From contig NZ_CP087721.1 of assembly GCF_020991085.1 (NCBI RefSeq), positions 1 through 64,000 on the forward strand: a DNA stretch of 64,000 nt. Direction: 5' to 3'. This stretch comes from Roseomonas sp. OT10 (lineage in GTDB: Bacteria > Pseudomonadota > Alphaproteobacteria > Acetobacterales > Acetobacteraceae). A model generated the notes under the pieces. That model was not told the DNA's origin. It searched no databases and saw only the letters and a program-made list of their open reading frames with translations. The translations under genes were made by a program, and so were the position numbers. Positions 44,883 to 53,440 of this stretch are shown piece after piece (the first letter of the stretch is position 1; each line of letters begins with the position of its first letter).

Positions 44883-45377
44883 TCATTTCAGGGACGCTGG
44901 CTTGAACCGCGGGGGCGGCTTCGGATCGAAGGCGCCTTCGGTCGGATCAAAGGCCGGGCGAACTGGTGGGGAAGGTGCCGCTGCGAGGGCAGGAGGCGCG
45001 ACGGGTGGAGGAGGCGTTGGGGCGGCTGTGGGAGCGGTTGCGGGCGTGCGGGAAGCTCCAGCCTTCGCCACGGCCATTTCCGCCTTGGACCGTCGCCGTC
45101 GCTGTCCCTTAGCGTTCAGGGCGCCTGTGACGCGATGGTAGGCCCGCCGCACCGCTTCCGTTTTTGGCGGCTCGCCGTTGGCATCACGGATGCCCAGGTC
45201 GGCCAGGGTGCGGGCAATGCTGTCCCAACTCGGCCGAACCGTGTTCATCCGCTCGGTGATCAGGGCATGGTGTTGGCGCATCCAGCCGAGCAGGGGAGAG
45301 CGGCCCGGAAGCTGGCCGAATGCCTCCTGCGCCATCTTGGTCGCGGGTGGGGTGGAAGAGTCCGCCAAGCCGATCAT
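44883..45377 (-). CDS. Plasmid-conserved hypothetical protein
   Basis: The 164-residue protein has a helical head with the motif GRSPLLGWMRQHHALITERMNTVRPSWDSIARTLADLGIRDANGEPPKTEAVRRAYHRVT, which suggests a HTH-like fold seen near conjugation genes of alphaproteobacteria. The C-terminal half is Pro/Ala-rich and disordered (PTPPPPVAPPALAAAPSPPVRP). The start is uncertain; a GTG at 45461 would add 28 residues but those lack typical composition. It precedes the disrupted ATPase gene. Confidence 0.6.
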   Translation of the reverse strand: MIGLADSSTPPATKMAQEAFGQLPGRSPLLGWMRQHHALITERMNTVRPSWDSIARTLADLGIRDANGEPPKTEAVRRAYHRVTGALNAKGQRRRRSKAEMAVAKAGASRTPATAPTAAPTPPPPVAPPALAAAPSPPVRPAFDPTEGAFDPKPPPRFKPASLK

Positions 45378-45461
45378 CCGTAGTTGCAACTGCTCGGAAT
45401 CCTGGCCCAAGGGAGCCCATAGGTGCAACCCCGCGTTCCCAATTAGATACGTATAAGGCAC

Positions 45462-45681
45462 CGGTTCGACACCACTAAGAGACGTTTAAGACACATAGAG
45501 GGGACGTCGAAGGCATGACGAAGGGACAAAGACAGACAGGAACAGACAGAGTTACCCGCTGAGGAGACATGAGAGGCACAAGGAAGAGATAAACAGGACA
45601 CAAGAGACGGGGGGAGGGGAGTAGAGAAGGTCACTACAGACCATTGCACCCTAGAAGGTGCTGGTCTCATCCCCGCTGAAG
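45462..45681. other. Candidate origin of transfer region upstream of the relaxase
   Basis: The 220 bases before the relaxase genes have no good gene. They are purine-rich on the plus strand, with short repeats (GACAAAGACAGACAGGAACAGACAG near 45518-45545). At the right end lies a hairpin: AGACCA (45638-45643), GCACC (45646-45650), loop CTAGAA, GGTGC (45657-45661), TGGTCT (45662-45667), with a two-base bulge. Repeats and stem-loops beside a relaxase gene are typical of oriT; the nic site is not identified. Confidence 0.4.
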
Positions 45682-46026
45682 ATGGTTAGGTGGCGCCCGA
45701 CCACCGATACCGAGGACGTTGCTTTGTCAGACGCCATCGCCGCCGAGCTGGCCCGCCTCCGGGACACCGTTGAAACGCTGACCCAGGGGCTGCGGATGAT
45801 GGTGGAGACGCAGGGCACCCACACCGAAATGCTGCAGGCGATCATGGAGGCGGCGACCGAAGAGGCCGGCGAGAGCCCGTTACCGGGGCTGCTGACGCAG
45901 ATCGTGCAGCGCTTGGACGAGCAGACCGAGGTCCTGCACCGCATCGAGGCCGCGGCCGGCGGCAGGTCGGTGGATGATAACGGGACCCCTGCCGGCCAGC
46001 GACCGGGGCCGGCGTCACAGCAGTAG
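45682..46026 (+). CDS. Coiled-coil plasmid protein preceding the relaxase
   Basis: The 114-residue product has a long helix with heptad-like spacing (LSDAIAAELARLRDTVETLTQGLRMMVETQGTHTEMLQAIMEAA), then a short acidic part and LLTQIVQRLDEQTEVLHRIEAAAGG. It ends 12 bases before the relaxase GTG. A DNA-bending or relaxase-accessory role is plausible by position. The start is uncertain: GTG 45658 would lie inside the hairpin, so ATG 45682 is preferred. Confidence 0.55.
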   Translation: MVRWRPTTDTEDVALSDAIAAELARLRDTVETLTQGLRMMVETQGTHTEMLQAIMEAATEEAGESPLPGLLTQIVQRLDEQTEVLHRIEAAAGGRSVDDNGTPAGQRPGPASQQ

Positions 46027-46038
46027 CAGGTCCGCCGG

Positions 46039-49000
46039 GTGCTGACCTTCCGCAAGGGCGCAGCCACCGTCATTCCCGGCGGCGCGCGGGCGATGGCCGA
46101 TCACCTGATGGAGGAGACGCTATCACCCGAGGCGGTGGCGATGGGCGACTACTACACCCGGAACCGGGCGGCCGAGCTGGGGGCCGGGAAGGGACCGGAC
46201 GGCGAGCCGGGACCGGAAGCGCCGCGCCGAGGCACCCGGCCGCAGCCGCGGCGGGACATGCATCCCGGCCTGGCATCGGCGCTGGGGATCGACCCGCACG
46301 GCATCCCGACCGTCGAACAGGTGAGCCAGATCCTCGCCGGCCGGCGCGCCGACGGGGACGAGCTGGTGACGAACGAGGCCGCGACCACGCGCAGCGTCAG
46401 CTACATCGACCTATGCTTCTCCGCCCCCAAGAGCGTGAGCCTGGCATGGGCCTTCGCTCCGACCGAGGCCGAGCGGGCGACCATCCTCCAGGCGCACCGA
46501 GACGCGGTCGACGCCTCGCTGCGCTACGTGTCCCGCGAAATCGGCCAGGTCCGCCGCGGCAAGGCCGGTATGGGCGGCACCGAGGCCGGGCACGTCGCCT
46601 GGATTGGCTTCGAGCACTTCACGGCCCGGGCGACCGCCGAGGTGAAGCGGCCCGACCCCAAAACCGGCGAGGTGACGACCGAGCTGCATACCCTACGGCC
46701 CGACCGTGACCCCTCCGGGGCCGGCGATCCGCAGCTCCACACCCATTGCGCGGTGCCCAACCTGGTTCTGACGGATGGCGGTCACCTGGGCGCCCTGGAC
46801 CTCAAGGCCGCGCACGGGCGCATCCACGAGTTCGGTGCCTTCTACCAGGCGCAGATCGCCGCGAACCTGCGGCGCGTCGGGGTGGCGGTGGAGCTGGAGG
46901 AGCGCACCGGGATGGCCAGGCTGCCGGCCATCCCGGAGGCGGTCTGCGAGGCGTTCAGCAAGCGCACCCGCGACGGCACCGAGGCGGCGCGGGCGGAGGC
47001 AGCCAAGCGCGGCCTCGATTGGGACGCTATGACACCGGACATGCAGGTGGACTTCCTCAAGGGCGGCACGAAGGCGGCCCGCAAGAACAAGGAGGACGAC
47101 CTCAGCGACTTCGCCGCTTGGCGCGGCCAGGCCGCGGCCGTCGGCTGGGAGCACCGCGGCGTCGTGGTGCCACGACGCCAAGGCGCCGGGGCGCCACGGG
47201 AGCAGAGCCGGGCGGCCCGCCTGGAAGCTGCCTATGAAGCGGCGTTGCCCTTCCTCGAAGCCGAGTTCTCCCGCGCCTCGGTCCTCAACGGGGCGGACCT
47301 GCGCGCCGCGGCGGCCCGCGCCCTCATCGCGGCCGGCATGACGCCGGGGGCGGACGGAGGCCGGGCGGACGTGGACGCCCTGACGCGGGCCATGCGCGAG
47401 CGCGGGGTGCGCCAGGATGGCCAGCTCACGGGGCTGGTGTGGGGGAGGGAGGGCGAGCGCGACGAGGTGCGGGTGACGACGGCGCTGCACGTCGCCCAGG
47501 AAGGCGAGGCCGTGGCCCTGGCCAAGGCCGCCGCGGCGGATCGCGGCCGTGCCCTGTCCCCCGCTGCCCTGGCTGCCGCGGTGGAGCGCAGCGGCTTGGA
47601 CTTTGGTGACGACCACGGGAAGGCGCAGCACGCGGCCATGGTGCGCCTCGGCACGGGCGGCGCCGTGGGCGTGGCGGTGGGCGTGGCCGGGGCGGGCAAG
47701 ACCGCCCTGCTGCGCCCGCTGGTGGATGCCTGGAAGGCGCAGGGCGACCACGTGGTGGGCGTGGCCATCGCCTGGCGCCAGGCCGAGCCACTGAAGGAGG
47801 CCGGGGTAGGGGATGTCGCGGCGCTCACGGGCTTCTTGCATGGGGTTCGTGCCGGTCGCCTCTCGATCGGGCCACGGACGGTGGTGGTGGTGGACGAGCT
47901 GGGGCAGGTGGGTGCCCGGCAGATGCTGGAGCTGCTGCGGCTGCGCGCGGAGCACGGGTTCCGCATCGTCGCGGTCGGCGACGACAAGCAATGCCAGGGC
48001 ATCGAGGCCGGGCCGGTGGTCAACCTGATGCGCCGGGCGCTGGGATCGGAGGCGGTGCCGGAAATCCTCACCACGCGCCGGCAGCGCACCGAGCGCGAGC
48101 GCGAGATCGCCGGGCTGTTCCGCGACGGCAAGGCGGCCGAGGCGCTGGCCATGAAGCGCGCGGACGGCACGGCCGAGGCGGTGCCGGGGGGCTACGACGA
48201 CGCCGTGCGACGGGTGGCCGAGCTGTGGCGGCAGCGGCGCGAGGCGAACGCCGGCGATGCGGGGTTCTCGATCAGCGTCACGGCGCCAACGAACGCCGAC
48301 GCCCGCGCCGTAGCCCTGGCGCTGCGCGAGGAACGCCGGGCGATGGGCGAGCTGGGGGCGGACGTGTTCAGCATTCGCGCGACCGACCAGGCCGGCGCCA
48401 CCTACAACCTGACCTTGGCACCGGGCGACCGGGTGCGGCTGTTCGACCGCCTCAACGCCCGGTTTTTCGACGGCGGCCGGGGCAACATCGGCAACAACGG
48501 CAGCGTGCTCGAAGTCCGCGATGTGAACGCGGACGGGATCGTGCTGCGGACGGCCGCGGGCCGCGACGGCGCGGTGTCGTGGGAAAGCCTGGCCGACAAG
48601 AAGAACGGCCGCACGCGGCTGGCGCCGGGCGACGTGCTGACCATCGACGCCGCCCAGGGCATCACCAGCAGCGAGCACATCAACGCCATGCCGGCGGGAT
48701 CGGCGGGGGTGCAGGGCTTTAAGGGCTACACGGCCGAGAGCCGGCATAAGGACTCCGCCTGGCTCATCACCTCGGACGGGGCCGAGCGGCGCGAGGTGAT
48801 GGTGCGCCGCGCCTTGGGGGATGCCCGGCCGGTGGGCGAGGGCGACGTGTGGGAGAACGTGGCGCGGAATCTGGCGCGACAGCCGGCGAAGGCGTCGGCG
48901 CTCGATTTCATGGACCGCGCCCGCGACGTCGGCCGCAGCGCCGCGCACGCCATGCAGGCCGGCTTCCGCCGGGCCGAGGCACGGGAGGCGGCCGGCGAAC

Positions 49001-50691
49001 CGCGGGCGACGCTGGGAGCGCAGCTCCGCGACCGGCGCGACGGCCGGGCGGTGAGCCAGGCGGTGGAGCGGCTGCGGCAGGCGTTCGATGCCCGCTGGCA
49101 GGCGGTGCGCGAGCTGGCCGACCGGCTGCGGCGGGCCGGCGGGACCGTTCTGCAGCATCGTGGGCAGGAGGACCGGCGGCGGGCCGAGGGTGAGGCGGGG
49201 GCGGTGCGCGACCGGGCGGCGGACAACCAAGCGCGCAGCCGGGCGGCGATCGAGCGGCACCGGGCGCCCCAGCCGAAGCAGGACGATCAGGCGCGGCCGG
49301 TGGACGCGGCGGCCTACTGGCAGCGCACGGCGGCGGGAAGGAACGGGTCGCTACGATTGAGCGTGCGGCGAGCAGCGCAGCGCAGGCGCGAGGAGGGCGC
49401 TGTGGCCGCGGCCACGGACCGCTTGGCGCTTGCTTTGGACGAGCGCGGCGCCGTCCTAGCGGGCATGGGGCAGGGCAGGGGTCCGAAGCCCGCCCAGGCC
49501 CAGGCGGTCCAGGGGCTGCGCCAGGGTCGCGACGGGGCACAGGCCCCCGCCAGCCTCGCGGCGCTGTCTCAGGCCATCCCCGCGCCGTCCCCGGTTATCC
49601 CCCCATCCTCCCCGCGCGCCGCCGCAGCTCCGGGACAGCGTGCGGCGCCGCGCTTCACCGAGGCTGATGCCGCGGCGGACTTCGCCGTGGCCCTGCACCG
49701 GGCCGGGCTGCGCGTCGCTGGACCGGTGGAGATGGATGGGAAGATGCACAGGGTTCCTGTGGAGGGGGACCGGAAGGGGCAGAAGTCAGGAACCTACGTC
49801 GGGCATCTGGACGGTTGGCCGGCGGGCTACATCCGCAACCATAAGACCGGCACCGAGATCCGCTGGAAGGCCGAGCGGCCGGTAGTACAGATGACGCTGG
49901 CCGAGCGGGCGGCGTCCGCGGCCGAGGCCGTGGCCAGATCCGTGGAGCGGGCGCGCGAGCGACACGACACCCAAGAGCGGGCGGCAAGGATGGCGCACCG
50001 CCTATGGGCCGCGGCAGCGCCGGCCAAAAATCACCCCTATCTCGCGGCCAAGGGCGTGAAGGCGCACGGGCTGCGGCAGGACAGGCGCGGCCGGCTGTTG
50101 GTGCCAGTGCAGGGAGTGGACGGGCGGCTTTGGGGGGTGCAGCGGGTGAACGTGGACGGGTCCAAGCTGTTCCTGAAAGGGGCCAGAACTGAGGGCGGGC
50201 ACGCGTTGATCGGTGGCCAGCCGGGGCCGGGGATGCCGCTGCTGGTGGCAGAGGGATACGCCACGGGGGCGACACTCCACGAGGCGACTGGGCTACCGGT
50301 GGCCGTGGCCTTCAACGCCGGGAACCTAGTGGCTGTGGCGAAGGCATACCGGGTGGCCGACCCAACGCGGCCCATCATCATCGCTGGGGACAACGACCAC
50401 CACTTGCCGAGGCGGGCGGTGCCGCTGCCGAACGTCGGGAAGGAGAAGGCCGAAGCTGCCGCGGCGGCAGTGGGCGGTATTGCCGCAGTGCCGTCATTTC
50501 CCGCCGGGGACCGAGGTAGTGATTGGAATGATTCGATGCGGAGGAATGGCCCTGAACACGTCAGTCACGCGATGCAGGCGGCCCTAAAGGCGTTGATTGC
50601 TTCGCAAACCCGAGAGGCAAAGGTGCACCGGCGTGACAAGCTGGTGCAGGATGCAACGCAGAATCGCGGCGTTGCTCCACGAGCGCGCTGA
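46039..50691 (+). CDS. MobF relaxase-helicase with C-terminal primase/Toprim-like domain
   Basis: The 1550-residue protein has, in order: the TrwC-type relaxase with the Tyr pair GDYYTRN (about 37-43) and the His triad region DPQLHTHCAVPN (about 230-241); a superfamily 1 helicase with Walker A GVAGAGKTALL (about 548), Walker B VVVVDELGQVG (about 614), and helicase motifs through residue 900; an Arg-rich linker; and a C-terminal domain (HPYLAAKGVKAHGL, LLVAEGYATGATLHEATGLPVAVAFNAGN, PIIIAGDNDHH) like the Toprim half of plasmid primases. It nicks oriT and unwinds the transferred strand. Start GTG 46039. The last 40 bases overlap the low-GC gene, so its normal C-terminus may be lost. Confidence 0.92.
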   Translation: MLTFRKGAATVIPGGARAMADHLMEETLSPEAVAMGDYYTRNRAAELGAGKGPDGEPGPEAPRRGTRPQPRRDMHPGLASALGIDPHGIPTVEQVSQILAGRRADGDELVTNEAATTRSVSYIDLCFSAPKSVSLAWAFAPTEAERATILQAHRDAVDASLRYVSREIGQVRRGKAGMGGTEAGHVAWIGFEHFTARATAEVKRPDPKTGEVTTELHTLRPDRDPSGAGDPQLHTHCAVPNLVLTDGGHLGALDLKAAHGRIHEFGAFYQAQIAANLRRVGVAVELEERTGMARLPAIPEAVCEAFSKRTRDGTEAARAEAAKRGLDWDAMTPDMQVDFLKGGTKAARKNKEDDLSDFAAWRGQAAAVGWEHRGVVVPRRQGAGAPREQSRAARLEAAYEAALPFLEAEFSRASVLNGADLRAAAARALIAAGMTPGADGGRADVDALTRAMRERGVRQDGQLTGLVWGREGERDEVRVTTALHVAQEGEAVALAKAAAADRGRALSPAALAAAVERSGLDFGDDHGKAQHAAMVRLGTGGAVGVAVGVAGAGKTALLRPLVDAWKAQGDHVVGVAIAWRQAEPLKEAGVGDVAALTGFLHGVRAGRLSIGPRTVVVVDELGQVGARQMLELLRLRAEHGFRIVAVGDDKQCQGIEAGPVVNLMRRALGSEAVPEILTTRRQRTEREREIAGLFRDGKAAEALAMKRADGTAEAVPGGYDDAVRRVAELWRQRREANAGDAGFSISVTAPTNADARAVALALREERRAMGELGADVFSIRATDQAGATYNLTLAPGDRVRLFDRLNARFFDGGRGNIGNNGSVLEVRDVNADGIVLRTAAGRDGAVSWESLADKKNGRTRLAPGDVLTIDAAQGITSSEHINAMPAGSAGVQGFKGYTAESRHKDSAWLITSDGAERREVMVRRALGDARPVGEGDVWENVARNLARQPAKASALDFMDRARDVGRSAAHAMQAGFRRAEAREAAGEPRATLGAQLRDRRDGRAVSQAVERLRQAFDARWQAVRELADRLRRAGGTVLQHRGQEDRRRAEGEAGAVRDRAADNQARSRAAIERHRAPQPKQDDQARPVDAAAYWQRTAAGRNGSLRLSVRRAAQRRREEGAVAAATDRLALALDERGAVLAGMGQGRGPKPAQAQAVQGLRQGRDGAQAPASLAALSQAIPAPSPVIPPSSPRAAAAPGQRAAPRFTEADAAADFAVALHRAGLRVAGPVEMDGKMHRVPVEGDRKGQKSGTYVGHLDGWPAGYIRNHKTGTEIRWKAERPVVQMTLAERAASAAEAVARSVERARERHDTQERAARMAHRLWAAAAPAKNHPYLAAKGVKAHGLRQDRRGRLLVPVQGVDGRLWGVQRVNVDGSKLFLKGARTEGGHALIGGQPGPGMPLLVAEGYATGATLHEATGLPVAVAFNAGNLVAVAKAYRVADPTRPIIIAGDNDHHLPRRAVPLPNVGKEKAEAAAAAVGGIAAVPSFPAGDRGSDWNDSMRRNGPEHVSHAMQAALKALIASQTREAKVHRRDKLVQDATQNRGVAPRAR

Positions 50692-52012
50692 TCAGCTGCA
50701 AGAAGTCAATTGGGGAGCGTTGTTGGTGGCTATAGTAGGGAAAGAGCTGGCTGAGTATGCGAGCGATATTCAAACGGGCATTGGTCCATATGAAGTAAGT
50801 GATTTCGACGAACTTAGACTGCTTGGGATGGCGGGTTCGCTAGCTGTCCAACTCAGGGGGTTGCCAGAGATAGAATATGCAGTTTTGGTTAGAGTTTCAG
50901 ACAGTTTGTTCAATATCCCGTCGCTTGCACTAAAGCCAGTCCTGCGCATTCTCAGCGAGGCAGGCATGGTGCGGCTGTATGAGAGTGGACGTAATATAAC
51001 CAAGATCGACCCACAGGTTCCTTATTTCGAGAACGTTTACGATACGATCGGCGCATACTCGGCTTCCTCTAGTCTAACTGAAACTGAACAAGCTATGGTC
51101 GCTATCATGGCGGAGTTACAAAAGAAGCCCGAAAACAAAGATAGACTTCTCAGTAAACTCGGTATGGAGAGTTCTCTGCTCGATCGCTGCCTGATGATTG
51201 GAAATCAGAGTGGGTTAATTTCGAACCATCGTGTTCGAGGGCAAACTGTACTTACAAGTCCTGTCTACTTTGCTGATAACAATCAGGGGTTAGCTGACCT
51301 GATAGCAAAAGTGGGAAGTTCCGAGTTCGCCGATGTGATGGAAGTCATACGCCTCCATCAAGGTTGGCCGCTTAGCATGATCATATCTCAACAGAAAGTT
51401 GCTGGACGTCCTCTTACACCCGTTCAAATTGATCTTATTCAAATGCTGGCCTCCGAAAACATGCTGAAGCCACCCACAATTGAGATTGGCAAGCAAAGCG
51501 AGGTTTTTTTGTTTACTCCGCGGCCTGGGGCTGCGCGCCTTTCGCCAGGCAAAAGGGACATATATGAGCGGGCAATGGCTTTGTTGGCAGCAGTCAGAAA
51601 AGGCCAGCTTCTGCCCTTCGCTCACCCCATTAGAAAACCTGCTGTTTTGTTGCAAGCTTTTTTGAGGGACGGTTACTTGGGAGCTAATACGGAGGCCAGA
51701 GCACAATACGGCAAGGTAGCAGGAACTTTCAACATCGGCTACTTTAAGGAGACAAAGCCGGGGTGGCACCAGTTTTGGTTGCGAAAGACTGAGGAGAATA
51801 TTGAGGCAGTTCAAGCCGCAATCGACTTGGCTCAAGGAGAAGAAACTAAAGTCGATATGCGAATGGATCAAGAAGCTAGAGCTCTTTTGCAGATGGATGA
51901 CAAGTATGTCAGTTCCGTTCTGGGCAGCAAAGGAATGAAGGAAAGGAAGAAAATCGCCCCTAGCGCTGCTGCGAAAGAACAGTGGGATCAACTCACTCTG
52001 AGGCTTGTGTGA
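50651..52012 (+). CDS. Unknown protein with predicted winged-helix repeats, first gene of a low-GC module
   Basis: The 453-residue protein matches no family I know. It has at least four helix-wing segments that look like winged-helix domains: LALKPVLRILSEAGMVRL, NKDRLLSKLGMESSLLDRCL, LTPVQIDLIQMLASENML and AVLLQAFLRDGYLGANTEA. It is rich in Lys, Ile and Ser and clearly lower in GC than the relaxase gene it overlaps by about 40 bases. The start at ATG 50651 is tentative; no strong site is seen. Its TGA overlaps the next ATG (TGATG), so the two genes act together. A DNA- or RNA-binding sensor role is inference. Confidence 0.75.
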   Translation: MQRRIAALLHERADQLQEVNWGALLVAIVGKELAEYASDIQTGIGPYEVSDFDELRLLGMAGSLAVQLRGLPEIEYAVLVRVSDSLFNIPSLALKPVLRILSEAGMVRLYESGRNITKIDPQVPYFENVYDTIGAYSASSSLTETEQAMVAIMAELQKKPENKDRLLSKLGMESSLLDRCLMIGNQSGLISNHRVRGQTVLTSPVYFADNNQGLADLIAKVGSSEFADVMEVIRLHQGWPLSMIISQQKVAGRPLTPVQIDLIQMLASENMLKPPTIEIGKQSEVFLFTPRPGAARLSPGKRDIYERAMALLAAVRKGQLLPFAHPIRKPAVLLQAFLRDGYLGANTEARAQYGKVAGTFNIGYFKETKPGWHQFWLRKTEENIEAVQAAIDLAQGEETKVDMRMDQEARALLQMDDKYVSSVLGSKGMKERKKIAPSAAAKEQWDQLTLRLV

Positions 52013-53121
52013 TGGCCAGAACCGACAAGGATGTAGGCGCTAAAGCACAAGCTCTCCGCTTCTGTGTGTCAGCAGGCTTTATACCGTATTTGGAGGTTGA
52101 TGTTCTAAGTGGAGTAGAACTATCCGCTTCTCCAAAGCGGCTAACCGATATCGATGTTCTTGGAGTGGGATTGCGATCTGATGGAACCGTAGGTCGAACC
52201 CTGTTCGATTGCAAAAGTGTGGGTGGGCCTGCCTTCGCAAGAGCTCTTTGGTTATCCGGACTATTAACGTTTACTGGTGGTGACGAAGGTTTTATGTTGA
52301 TGGGCAAGCCAGTTGAGCGTGCTCATCGTTTGGCCGCGCGAAAGCTTAAGGTTCGGATATTTGGAGCTGATGCTTTCGACGGTTATGCATCTGCAGCAAG
52401 CGCCGAGTATAAAATTCTGAAGTCCTATGCTGGTGATATAGAAAACTGGCATCGAGTTAGGGAGACCGCTTTAAAGAATCCCGCAATTTTGGAGATTTTT
52501 GATGGAATCAACTATGAGGTTCCGTTGTGTGCTGATGCCCCAAAAGCATTCAGGCGACTAATTGCCAGCTGCCGCAAAAATAAGGGCGAGTTAAATCCCG
52601 CAAAGCCGTTGCATATGGCTACTTTTGCCGAAATTGTGCTTGCTGTTTCTATCCTTGTGGCGGTTATGATTGGTGATTTGCGTAACATCATAGAGCTTGC
52701 GGACAATGAAAAGGAATTTTCGACTGCTTTGAGATACTATGTTTGGGGTGGTCACGAGAACATTGAACTACTAAAAAGAATGCACGACCTTATCGCTGCT
52801 AATGGTTCCCCTTTGGAACAGGAATCTTCTCTGATAGCTTGGCCTCTCTTCGTGCAGCTAGTGCGCGGCATGTTGGAATCTCCCACCCAAGTTAGGAATG
52901 CATGCTTTCCTTTGCGGGATATTAGTTTGCGTTATCTTGCGGACACGAACGAAGCTGCCGATCTGCGGGTAGGAAGGCTATTCCTCGCGCCTCGTGCTCG
53001 GCAGTTTGCCAAACGTGTGAGTTCCTACGTGGCGGCAGTTTTGAAGTTGCCAAATGAGTTTGCTGAACGTCTGGGCCAAGATATCGATGATCTTGTTATG
53101 AAAGCGGAAGCAAAGTTATAG
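52012..53121 (+). CDS. PD-(D/E)XK nuclease-like protein, second gene of a low-GC module
   Basis: The 369-residue protein begins with a short helix and then a nuclease-like pattern: GAKAQALRF (helix, with E28 in YLEVD), LTDIDVLGVG (D46/D48) and TLFDCKSVGG (D66-C-K68). D48, D66 and K68 fit the PD-(D/E)XK fold. The later part has a hydrophobic helix (AEIVLAVSILVAVMIGDL, about 215-233) and a helical C-terminal region (FVQLVRGMLESPTQVRNACF). Low GC like its partner. It ends just before a strong hairpin. It may cut DNA; no family name can be given. Confidence 0.75.
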   Translation: MARTDKDVGAKAQALRFCVSAGFIPYLEVDVLSGVELSASPKRLTDIDVLGVGLRSDGTVGRTLFDCKSVGGPAFARALWLSGLLTFTGGDEGFMLMGKPVERAHRLAARKLKVRIFGADAFDGYASAASAEYKILKSYAGDIENWHRVRETALKNPAILEIFDGINYEVPLCADAPKAFRRLIASCRKNKGELNPAKPLHMATFAEIVLAVSILVAVMIGDLRNIIELADNEKEFSTALRYYVWGGHENIELLKRMHDLIAANGSPLEQESSLIAWPLFVQLVRGMLESPTQVRNACFPLRDISLRYLADTNEAADLRVGRLFLAPRARQFAKRVSSYVAAVLKLPNEFAERLGQDIDDLVMKAEAKL

Positions 53122-53185
53122 TTTCTTAAAAAGGGTGGCTGGGAGGAGCTTTCAAAAGTTACTCTTGGTATTGGAAGCAGATAGG

Positions 53186-53205
53186 ACCGGCACGCGAGTG
53201 CCGGT
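53186..53205. terminator. Terminator closing the low-GC module
   Basis: ACCGGCAC (53186-53193) pairs perfectly with GTGCCGGT (53198-53205) around GCGA, followed by TT. It lies between convergent genes (the nuclease-like gene and the small gene at 53206-53430), so it may stop transcription from both sides. Confidence 0.75.
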
Positions 53206-53430
53206 TTAGGCGCGCATCCCACGTTGACGCCCAGGTGTGACAATCTGAGCTGGCGCCGCGGCGGCCGACTTCGCAGTTCGGCCGGCAGCGGCCACACCCT
53301 GCCAGTATTGTGTCGCGGCCGAGGCTTGCCCCTGCGCCGGCTTCGACGAGCTGGCGCCGGCCGCGGCGGACGCTTCCGCTAGGCGTGGTGCCGGGTCGTG
53401 CGCCTGGTTGGAGCTCCTGCTGTCGGACAT
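53206..53430 (-). CDS. Small Ala/Ser-rich plasmid protein
   Basis: The 74-residue product is Ala/Ser/Gln-rich (LAEASAAAGASSSKPAQGQASAATQYWQGVAAAG) and ends in GRQRGMRA. AGGAG stands before the ATG at 53430. It lies 10 bases after the virD4 stop, so it is the last gene of that operon. No family is recognised; its stop touches the terminator at 53186-53205. Confidence 0.6.
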   Translation of the reverse strand: MSDSRSSNQAHDPAPRLAEASAAAGASSSKPAQGQASAATQYWQGVAAAGRTAKSAAAAPAQIVTPGRQRGMRA

Positions 53431-53440
53431 GCCGTTTCTC

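Noticed and set aside
45443-45670. 75-codon minus-strand frame in the oriT candidate
   Set aside because: Ser/Cys-rich product from a pyrimidine-biased strand; no ribosome binding site.
46693-49260. 855-codon frame on the minus strand within the relaxase gene
   Set aside because: Pro/His/Arg-rich antisense reading; the sense strand has relaxase and helicase motifs.
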